Shown piece after piece: positions 1-5,635 of a stretch of DNA of 6,481 bases. The notes beneath the pieces were generated by a model that saw only the letters and a program-made list of their open reading frames with translations, ran no database searches and was not told the origin of the DNA. The translations under genes and the position numbers were made by a program. Source of the stretch: Chloroflexota bacterium (lineage in GTDB: Bacteria > Chloroflexota > UBA11872 > VXNJ01); contig JAPOVO010000021.1 in NCBI GenBank assembly GCA_026708165.1, forward strand, positions 1 through 6,481, in the 5' to 3' direction. Position 1 is the stretch's first letter, and every line of letters begins with the position of its first letter.

Positions 1-1
1 C

Positions 2-598
2 TTCGAAGCCGAGCAGGTCAACGAAAGCGAGGTGGTCCGGTTTCCGCTGCGGGACATCGACGCGGTGATCATGAACGCGCCGTTCACGGACAACATGAAG
101 CGCGGGCGAAAATTCGGGCCCGAGGCCGTCAAGGGTATGCAACGCAACGAGATCGAGATACGCGACCGGCTTCAACAGACCGATTGGACAGCCAGCAACG
201 TAATCACGACCAACAGCATCCGCACGTTCTTCACACCACTTGCGGAGTGGTGGAACTCGACGCCGACCCGTCTCATGCTCCTCAATCAAAGGTCCAAGAC
301 GCTGACCTACCCCTCCTGGTCGCTCGACCAGCTTCGGCAGATCCACGTTCCTACTAGGCTCAACGAGGAGGCATGGGACTCGTTGCGATCTGCATTCGAC
401 AAGGCGTGCGACATCGACCTGCTGCCGATGCAGCAGGCCGACGAGTGCGAAGTCCGCCAGATGATCGACAAGGCAGCGGCATTGGCGTGCGGTCTAGAGC
501 CAGCAACTGTGGCGGACTGGAGATGTCGGCTGGCTGCCGAGCCAACAATCACGAATAGGCATGCCGGCCATGTTGAGGTCGAGGAAGCTCGAGGTTAA
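2..598 (+). CDS. N6-adenine DNA methyltransferase, C-terminal part (5' end outside window)
   Basis: The frame is open from the first bases of the window, so the N-terminus and the SAM-binding motif I lie to the left. The strongest signal is VIMNAPFTDN (NAPF encoded at 74-85). It fits catalytic motif IV, (N/D/S)PP(Y/F), of N6-adenine methyltransferases, with Ala in place of the first Pro. A GTG at 32 is in frame but falls inside the domain and is not a credible start. After motif IV come NSIRTFFTPLAE and then WWNSTPTRLMLLNQRS with LTYPSWSLDQLRQIHVP, which resemble the tail and specificity-region segments of large type I/IIG-like or PglX-like methylases. Fewer than 60 residues separate motif IV from this tail. 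That is short for a domain that still needs motifs V-VIII, so an internal in-frame deletion is likely, near the codons for LAE/WWN around 238-252. The enzyme would methylate adenine in DNA; whether this copy is active is doubtful. It converges on the minus-strand genes. The methylase call is fairly sure; the exact family and the deletion are inference. Confidence 0.7.
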   Translation, partial: FEAEQVNESEVVRFPLRDIDAVIMNAPFTDNMKRGRKFGPEAVKGMQRNEIEIRDRLQQTDWTASNVITTNSIRTFFTPLAEWWNSTPTRLMLLNQRSKTLTYPSWSLDQLRQIHVPTRLNEEAWDSLRSAFDKACDIDLLPMQQADECEVRQMIDKAAALACGLEPATVADWRCRLAAEPTITNRHAGHVEVEEARG

Positions 599-938
599 CC
601 GCGGTGTTGGCGGCGTGAGCCATCGAACGAACCGACGCAGTCGTAGAGCACGCCAGCAGAGCGCACCAGAGCAGCAGCCTGGCTCGGCGGAAACTCCTGG
701 AACGGCTACTTCCTCTCGTAGCGATTCGCGAGTTCGACTAATGTTCTCAACATATCTGACGAACCTAGAGTAACAAGAACAGTTCTGCCAAACCGCCCAG
801 GGTGACAGGCTCTCCCCACATTGGCTCTCGCCCCGTGCGGAGGAAAGGTTTGGTGGGATGAAGCAGACCGACAGCGGCGATGTCCCAAATGGATTCTTGC
901 CGGCGAGCTCATTGGCGACTGACTGATTCGTTGCTCGT
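599..938. other. Intergenic region between converging genes, no supported gene
   Basis: These 340 bases lie between the stop of the methylase fragment (TAA, 596-598) and the stop of the PLD gene (TGA, 939-941 on the minus strand). Reading frames of up to 160 residues cross it on the minus strand, but they are rich in Cys, Arg and Ser, overlap both neighbours and show no motif, so I do not call them. A small CCGC/GCGG inverted repeat (599-602 with 610-613) follows the methylase stop directly. It has no T-tract, so it is not a convincing terminator. I see no tRNA, direct-repeat array or IS end. The stretch could be decayed coding DNA. Confidence 0.5.
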
Positions 939-2555
939 TCAGGATTGCCGTAGCACGTCCGACGAAACCTCGCCAATCAGCTCGCTCAGCACCTCTCGCG
1001 GCTCATCCCCGAAATCCGGTGTCCGGGGGATTACCTTCTCGTTCAGTAGAGCCCGTACGGGGACGGTGGCGGTAGGGGTGAACGCGCTCTCCGTGGCCTT
1101 GCCCTGCAGCTTGAGAACGGGCACGCTCTCCCTGCCGGATCGGGAACATCGCCGAAGCACGACGCAGAAACCCGCCCTGCCCTGCCAGAGCACATCGCCG
1201 GGCAGCAGCTCATCCATGGCAATCCGATTCCTGAGCACCTCGAGGCTCGTGCCATGGATGACAGCCTCCAAGCAACGCAGTGCCTGACCTCTTTTTCGTA
1301 GCCTCGTCCACTCAGTCGCCGCCCAAACAGTCCGCTCTTCCCGGTCCAGTCCGCCTTCGGACGTATGTGCTAGCAAGACTTCGAGCTCCTTCTTGATTTC
1401 CTCCTGGCTTCCGCCCTGCCAGAGCCACGGCAGACGGGCGACAGCGACCGCCGCTGCGAGCGTGAACCTAGCCGCCTCAAGCGAACCGTCGCCCGGCGTC
1501 AGTGCGCCCAGATACCATCCGAGGAGTGCGGCGGAGAGGTCGGCCGACGCCATGCTCCGAACGAAGGCGTCTCCATCTTCCGCCGCGCTCGCGCGGCGCT
1601 CGAGCCAGCCTGCTTTGCCAGCTGCCCCCGCGAAGAACAACGACGACCAGATGCCGTGCGTCAACTTGAAGAACCGCTCACGGTCCATCCAGCCCCTCCC
1701 GAGTCCCGCGCCAAACAGCACCGATGCCACCTTCAGGGCCGTGGCGAGATAGTCAGCGCCGCGGGCCGCGAGGAACTCTGCACTCGTCATGGCCGCTTCG
1801 ATCTGATCCACGATCCTCGCGATGCGCCGCCGGTTCCGATCGGTCACGGCCCCATCGTTTGGCGGGGTCGTCGGCAAGCGTTCCGGTCGATCGACGACCT
1901 CATCGCCGTCCCGGTCGTTGGTGTCGTCGTCTACCCCGGACTCCTCATCCGGTTCATTGGGCTCGACACCGAACCATCGCAACAGCAGCTTCTGCAGGGA
2001 GTGGACTCGCCCTTCTCTACTGATGTCCGATGGAAACCAGACGCCATCCAGCCTCGGCGGGCGGTAGTCGGACGCAAATACGTCGTCGGCAGTGAACGTC
2101 CGACCGTCCGACTCAACGCCGGTGCCCGTGTGCGATGCAGCGAACACCGGGCCAACCGCAGGCATGTAGCTCAAGTGCTTGCAGAACACGTCCAGCACCT
2201 CCGCCCACGCGTCTGCGCCCCATGCCCCCGCCTGGACGCGTGCCCGGAAACTGTCCGCCAGGCTCCTGCTATGTGCCGTTGCGCAGAGCCGACGCTCGAG
2301 ATCAATCCAGGCCGGCTCCGACTCGACAAACGCGTCATCAACCCGAGCGCGGAGAGTCACCAACTTCGGTTCGGAAGGGCATGAGACACTCACGACGCCT
2401 TTCTCGGACTCCTCGAAAGGCGCGGTCTCCCCGTCCACGAGGCACTCGCCGACTATCGCCGACGACGGCGCATAGCCGACCAGCAGGCAGCCCGCCTCGA
2501 ACCTCGCAGCGAGAATGCATAGCGGGGCGCCTACGGTCGCCGCCTCGACATCGTC
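939..2555 (-). CDS. C-terminal part of the frameshifted PLD-like protein (downstream of the shift)
   Basis: This frame encodes about 538 residues that continue the PLD domain after a one-base frameshift. Adding one G to the GGGG run gives a single protein of about 702 residues. The same frame stays open to a GTG at 2888, but the residues coded above 2558 are Arg/Gly/Pro-rich and are a shadow of the PLD coding frame, so that start is rejected. In 702-residue numbering, 165-360 is mixed alpha/beta (LCILAARFE, GCLLVGYAP, then YRPPRLDGVWFPSD and LQKLLLRWFG). Residues 361-400 are a low-complexity acidic linker (DEESGVDDDTNDRDGDE). Residues 400-605 look helical and Ala/Leu-rich. Residues 612-675 (LPGDVLWQGR, then FCVVLRR and VPVLKLQG) look like a small beta domain. 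I recognise no family for residues 165-702. Conserved-looking composition over more than 500 codons argues for recent selection. The end is the TGA at 939-941, with no obvious terminator. Confidence 0.6.
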   Translation of the reverse strand, partial: DDVEAATVGAPLCILAARFEAGCLLVGYAPSSAIVGECLVDGETAPFEESEKGVVSVSCPSEPKLVTLRARVDDAFVESEPAWIDLERRLCATAHSRSLADSFRARVQAGAWGADAWAEVLDVFCKHLSYMPAVGPVFAASHTGTGVESDGRTFTADDVFASDYRPPRLDGVWFPSDISREGRVHSLQKLLLRWFGVEPNEPDEESGVDDDTNDRDGDEVVDRPERLPTTPPNDGAVTDRNRRRIARIVDQIEAAMTSAEFLAARGADYLATALKVASVLFGAGLGRGWMDRERFFKLTHGIWSSLFFAGAAGKAGWLERRASAAEDGDAFVRSMASADLSAALLGWYLGALTPGDGSLEAARFTLAAAVAVARLPWLWQGGSQEEIKKELEVLLAHTSEGGLDREERTVWAATEWTRLRKRGQALRCLEAVIHGTSLEVLRNRIAMDELLPGDVLWQGRAGFCVVLRRCSRSGRESVPVLKLQGKATESAFTPTATVPVRALLNEKVIPRTPDFGDEPREVLSELIGEVSSDVLRQS

Positions 2556-3046
2556 CCCGAATCGAACGCCTCTTCCACTTCGCGCTCCACCGCCTCGGGC
2601 AGGACGACCCGTTTGATGACCTCCCCGAGGTAGCTTCTGAAAGCGCGGAAGGGGCCCGAACCGTCCGTTTCGCTCTCGAAGAGCGTCCAGATCTCGCCAT
2701 TGTCCCGCCACCCGCCAAAGGTGAGGTTGCCGCTCCCCACCAACAGCGTCCCTTTTTCTGCGCCAGTCAGCAGGACCGCCTTCGGATGGAATCGGAATCC
2801 CATGCCCATCGCGACGGGCACCACGCGGTACCTTGACCCGAGGTCTGTGAGTACGGCCTTCTGGTGGGCGAACGTTTCCGCCGCGCACCCGCTGTCGGCG
2901 AAGACCGTGATCATGGGGTGCCCGCAGCGACGGAACGCCGACAGCACGACCGTCTGCACGAACACGAAGTCGATGTTGTGCGTGAGGACGACCGCGTTGG
3001 TGACGTTCCTCGCTGACGAGATTACGTCCAGGACATCCGATCGCAT
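2531..3046 (-). CDS. Phospholipase-D-fold (HKD) nuclease-like protein, N-terminal part of a frameshifted gene
   Basis: This frame encodes 171 residues, of which about the first 164 belong to the real product; the last seven (TMSRRRP) follow the frameshift at 2555-2558. The key feature is an HKD-type motif: FHPKAVLL (H87, K89), then LLVGSGNLTFGG (G104, S105, N107). The usual Asp five residues after the Lys is Thr94, a change also seen in some PLD-like restriction nucleases. The N-terminus (VLTHNIDFVFVQTVVLSAF, then MITVFADSG) fits the first strands of the PLD fold. Only one HKD motif is visible, so an active enzyme would probably dimerise, as single-motif PLD nucleases such as BfiI do. Expected role: phosphodiester cleavage of nucleic acid in defence, which is inference. 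The start ATG at 3046 has a GGAG eight bases upstream and lies two bases beyond the stop of the preceding gene, so the two are probably one operon. PLD fold: fairly sure. Function and activity of this broken copy: unknown. Confidence 0.75.
   Translation of the reverse strand: MRSDVLDVISSARNVTNAVVLTHNIDFVFVQTVVLSAFRRCGHPMITVFADSGCAAETFAHQKAVLTDLGSRYRVVPVAMGMGFRFHPKAVLLTGAEKGTLLVGSGNLTFGGWRDNGEIWTLFESETDGSGPFRAFRSYLGEVIKRVVLPEAVEREVEEAFDSGTMSRRRP
2555..2558 (-). other. Probable frameshift site in the PLD-like gene (GGGG run)
   Basis: On the minus strand the upstream frame reads GAT TCG GGG ACG and reaches a TAG at 2531-2533 eight codons after the GGG. The downstream frame reads GGG GAC GAT GTC. 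Joining them needs one extra G in this four-G run, or a -1 ribosomal slip with GGG re-pairing. CGGGG at the run and CCCCG about 27 bases further on could pair, but no strong pseudoknot is evident. A one-base homopolymer indel, either a sequencing error or a real mutation, is the simplest explanation. Confidence 0.6.
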
Positions 3047-3058
3047 CCCTACAACTCC
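3047..3058 (-). promoter_or_regulatory. Ribosome binding site and coupled stop/start junction
   Basis: The minus strand reads GGAG (3058-3055), an eight-base spacer containing the TAG stop of the 347-residue gene (3051-3049), then ATG (3046-3044). The Shine-Dalgarno match and spacing are close to ideal and support ATG 3046 as the PLD start. The near-overlap suggests translational coupling of the two genes. Confidence 0.65.
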
Positions 3059-4092
3059 GCAGCCAGCCGGTCGGCGGCGAACTGGCGTCCGCGCTCCGTC
3101 AGACCGAAACCCCGGTTCCCCCGCTCAAGAACGCCGAGATCCGCCCACATCCCCAACACGTTTCCTGTCAGGTCCACTAGCGTCTCGGCCAACGCGCTGA
3201 GCAGCAGTTCGATCGCGAAGTGGACCCGTCGCCTGAGATCGTACTCGGCCCACGCGGCCCCAACCTCGCTGCCGGGTCCTCTCTCGACGGCTTCCTTGTA
3301 GGCGGTGCCGATGAGTTGTGCGGAGGACATCGTCCGCGTGGCAAGGTGCGCGAAAGCCCACCGACTCGTCGCCAGGAATCGTCGATAGGCGGCAACGACG
3401 TCGGGTCGATCGACGTACGGTTCCACGAAGGCATCGAGCAGCAGTTTACGTTCGCCCGGCTGTTCGTCGAGCGCGTTCACCGAGAAGAATCGCGCCTCCG
3501 TAGCGAGAGCCGATGCCGTCGCCGAGCCGCCATGGAGGATCGCCTCCACGAGCGCCGAGCCCTGCATTGCTTCATGCCGCACCTTATGAAGAGCCTTCCC
3601 GCGCGACGGGATCACGACCGGGAGTTCTCGGTCTCCCGTCTCGACGATCCCGAACGAGCGGCACGGCATGACGTACGTTCCGTACGAAGCCCCGCCCCGG
3701 GCGTCCGGCAACTCCACGGACCCGTTCGCATCCAGATCCAATAAGGCATGAGTGAACAAGTCCGTTCGCGAGCCAAGCACACCGTAGACGTCGCCACTAT
3801 GCTCTTGCTTCTCTGTCGCCCGGGTTGCCGCCAGAATCACGAACTCTAGGCGACCCAGTGTCTGATAGAACCGGCTTTCGTGGAACGCCGCCTTCCCGCC
3901 GCCTTTGCGCAGTTCCTCTTCGTAGAACTCGGCGACCACCCAAGGCAGCAGAGACAGGTACCTCGCGCGGAGCGAGATCGTGGTGATGCCCGCTACCCAT
4001 TCCCGTTCGATGCTCTGGTCCAACCGGCGCAGACCCAGTATGTCGAGTCCCCCGATCTTGTCGCGTTCGCCGGCGTTCCAGAAGGTCTCCAT
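3049..4092 (-). CDS. Uncharacterised 347-residue protein, partner of the PLD-like gene (possibly DUF6361-like)
   Basis: I do not recognise this protein firmly. Its N-terminal segment ([14 protein letters not shown] at 15-28, then [17 protein letters not shown] at 36-52) recalls the conserved TSTIQTRARY-type segment of DUF6361 proteins found near restriction genes. That is from memory and is a weak match. Residues 70-120 ([32 protein letters not shown]) and 230-305 look helical. The C-terminus ([32 protein letters not shown], about 312-343) looks like a winged-helix edge ending in LTERGR, so DNA binding is possible. There is no signal peptide, membrane segment or obvious nuclease motif, so it is probably cytoplasmic. 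The start is ATG 4092. Upstream the frame stays open for about 35 codons to a TGA but has no ATG, GTG or TTG start that improves on it, and the text there is Arg-rich and not protein-like. The ribosome site is weak (GGCGAG close to the ATG). It sits two bases from the PLD gene, so the two products probably act together. Confidence 0.75.
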   Translation of the reverse strand: METFWNAGERDKIGGLDILGLRRLDQSIEREWVAGITTISLRARYLSLLPWVVAEFYEEELRKGGGKAAFHESRFYQTLGRLEFVILAATRATEKQEHSGDVYGVLGSRTDLFTHALLDLDANGSVELPDARGGASYGTYVMPCRSFGIVETGDRELPVVIPSRGKALHKVRHEAMQGSALVEAILHGGSATASALATEARFFSVNALDEQPGERKLLLDAFVEPYVDRPDVVAAYRRFLATSRWAFAHLATRTMSSAQLIGTAYKEAVERGPGSEVGAAWAEYDLRRRVHFAIELLLSALAETLVDLTGNVLGMWADLGVLERGNRGFGLTERGRQFAADRLAAEL

Positions 4093-4538
4093 GGTCGCTC
4101 GCCGAAAATCTCCATCAATTGCGACCGCATGCCGCCTTTCCCAACGGCGGGCCGTACGTCTCGCAAAGCGCCTGCCCTGTCCATTGGAAATTCCGGGATC
4201 TCACCAGCCGTTACCGCCACGCTAAGCCGCTAGTTCGCCCGAACCCACCCCTCAAGCCAAGCCGGTCATTCGGAACCAGCCCCATGGAGTTTGCAGTCCG
4301 GCCGACATTGTAGACGCAATACAACTGGTGCTTGCCATGCGGTGGTGGTGCAGCTTTGGGATCAGCATCACAAGCACTGCTGCCCGACGACTACTGGCGT
4401 TGGCCGAGGACCATAGCAACCCGGGCGTGAGGCGGTTTGTCGCATTGCAGAGCCAAACCGCACCCCAAGAACAATGTACCCAACACCCGTCCGAGGCGCA
4501 TCGCACGCCGCCCCCACGTCCCACCTGGGTCGGGCGGG
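4093..4538. other. 446-base region without a convincing gene, between the two minus-strand modules
   Basis: It lies between the cytosine methyltransferase stop and the start of the 347-residue gene, so it should hold any promoter for the 347-residue/PLD pair; I see no clear -35/-10 pair. On the minus strand, an ATG at 4501 opens a lipoprotein-like peptide (MRLGRVLGTLFLGCGLALQC) that meets a TAG at 4391-4393. The same frame then continues to a TAA at 4211-4213 with text such as GKHQLYCVYNVGRTANSMGL. This could be a broken 96-residue gene or chance; its third-position GC is no higher than the surroundings. A perfect GTTCG-cc-CGAAC inverted repeat sits at 4233-4244. No tRNA or IS end is visible. 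Confidence 0.45.
4508..4537 (-). terminator. Inverted repeat just after the cytosine methyltransferase stop, possible weak terminator
   Basis: CCGCCC at 4508-4513 pairs with GGGCGG at 4532-4537, and inside it CCC-ACCT-GGG (4520-4529) can form a second small stem. On the minus strand the structure begins one base after the TAA stop (4541-4539). It is GC-rich and well placed for a terminator, but no T-run follows, so it is not a canonical intrinsic terminator. It may only pause transcription or protect the 3' end. Confidence 0.25.
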
Positions 4539-5630
4539 TTAGGGGGCAAGCTCCAAAGGGTCGACCGCCTGATGCTGGAGTCTCTCCGCGCATTGTCGGG
4601 AGAGCGCTTCGGCAAAGTCGCATGGCAGGGCGTTGCCGATCATGTTGCAGACGTAGTCCATGTAAGGCGTGTCTAACCGGTAGTCGTTTGGGAAGGTCTG
4701 TAGCAACGCGGCTTCGCGTACCGAGATGGTTCGGTCGGCGTCCGGATGGCCGAATCGTCCTTTGCTGAACGTCGTGCAACCTCCGGTGATAGTTGGGGCC
4801 GGGCGATCCCATTGCATCCGGCCATAGACGTTGGTGAAGCCAACGTAACCGTCGCGATGGCAGGTGGGTCGGAGTTGCTCCGGGATCTTTGTCCAGGTCT
4901 CGCCGGCTGTCGCTGCCTTGATGCGCTCCAGGTTCTTCGCGGAGAGCTTACGCACGACGTGCCAATCGGATCGTTCAACATCGCCTTGGGCCTTGGCTTC
5001 GGGCAATGTGAGAGGGACCGGCATGCCTTTGATCGCATCGCGCACCGTTCGCCACGGGGCAAGATCGCCGCATGGAGACTGGGAGTGTGTAGCGCGGGGA
5101 AGCAGAATCTCGAAGTCCAAACCTCCCAGCATGACAAGCCGTCGTCGGAACTGCGGAACGCCGTAATCGGCAACTTGGAGGACGCCCTCGGTCAATCGAT
5201 AGCCGAGCGTCTTGAGTCGGTCGCGGAGCTGGTGGTAGAGATCGTCGCCTTTCTGCGTCAGTCCGGGGACATTTTCCATCATGACCGCCTGCGGCAGCGT
5301 TTGCTCCGTCAGGCGCGCCATCTCAAGGACCAACTGGTTGCGAGGGTCTTCTTTCGCTTTGTACTTGGCGGTTAGGCTCGTGAACCCTTGGCAGGGCGGG
5401 CATCCGGCGAGAAGGTCTATGTGGTCGGCACCGGCATGCTCTAGTAACGCCGAGCCGGACACAGTCGCAATGTCCTGGTTTAGGCAGCGGACCTCGGGGT
5501 GATTGGCCTTGTAGGTCGCGAATGCGTGCGCCTCAAGTTCGACGGCCGCAACAACGTGGAACCCTGCGCGTTTGAGACCGACCGTCAACCCGCCCGCACC
5601 GGCGAAGATGTCTATAGCGGTGAGTTCCAC
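4539..5630 (-). CDS. DNA (cytosine-5-)-methyltransferase
   Basis: This is a complete 363-residue C5-cytosine methyltransferase that transfers methyl groups from SAM to cytosine in DNA. All main motifs appear in order: motif I IDIFAGAGGLTVGL (6-19, SAM binding), motif IV GCPPCQGFT (76-84, catalytic Cys80), motif VI MENVPGL (118-124), motif VIII QFRRRLVMLG (160-169), motif IX RPAPTITGG (276-284) and motif X MIGNALP (330-336). The region between motifs VIII and IX, about 170-275, is short and should hold the target-recognition part (PTCHRDGYVGFTNVYGRM); I cannot predict the recognised sequence. Size is normal for a monospecific type II enzyme. The start is GTG at 5630, five bases after the TAG of the upstream nuclease gene; motif I begins only six residues in, which fits this start. 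The tight spacing suggests one operon with translational coupling. Its likely job is protecting host DNA from the neighbouring nuclease. It appears intact and active. It is not specifically an orthologue of E. coli dcm. Confidence 0.96.
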   Translation of the reverse strand: MELTAIDIFAGAGGLTVGLKRAGFHVVAAVELEAHAFATYKANHPEVRCLNQDIATVSGSALLEHAGADHIDLLAGCPPCQGFTSLTAKYKAKEDPRNQLVLEMARLTEQTLPQAVMMENVPGLTQKGDDLYHQLRDRLKTLGYRLTEGVLQVADYGVPQFRRRLVMLGGLDFEILLPRATHSQSPCGDLAPWRTVRDAIKGMPVPLTLPEAKAQGDVERSDWHVVRKLSAKNLERIKAATAGETWTKIPEQLRPTCHRDGYVGFTNVYGRMQWDRPAPTITGGCTTFSKGRFGHPDADRTISVREAALLQTFPNDYRLDTPYMDYVCNMIGNALPCDFAEALSRQCAERLQHQAVDPLELAP

Positions 5631-5635
5631 GTTCT

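Noticed and set aside
719..740. Hairpin-like stretch near TCGTAGCGATTCGCGA in the left gap
   Set aside because: Pairing is imperfect and short, with no T-run; no basis for calling a terminator.
494..976. A 160-residue minus-strand frame across the gap left of the PLD gene
   Set aside because: It overlaps both the methylase fragment and the PLD gene 3' end, is rich in Cys and Arg, and shows no motif or ribosome site.
1656..2384. Long plus-strand frames (up to 242 residues) opposite the PLD gene, and similar ones opposite the other genes
   Set aside because: They are antisense shadows typical of high-GC coding DNA, rich in Arg, Pro and Ser and without motifs.
939..2888. A 649-residue minus-strand reading frame starting at GTG 2888
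   Set aside because: Its first ~110 residues are Arg/Gly/Pro-rich and overlap the clear PLD coding frame in another phase. Only the part below about 2555 is real, joined to the PLD frame through a frameshift.
3993..4220. A 75-residue minus-strand frame overlapping the start of the 347-residue gene
   Set aside because: Its beginning ([16 protein letters not shown]) looks protein-like, but most of it overlaps the better-supported gene in another phase and the rest is not protein-like.
787..4461. A shared ten-base string GCCAAACCGC in the two gaps (787-796 and 4452-4461)
   Set aside because: A single ten-base match with no extension on either side is expected by chance and does not indicate a repeat family.
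939..5630. DISARM (m5C methylase plus PLD protein plus helicase-related genes)
   Set aside because: A cytosine methylase and a PLD-fold protein are present, but no DrmA-like helicase or DrmB/DUF1998 protein is visible, the PLD protein is far larger than DrmC, and the two genes are in separate units.
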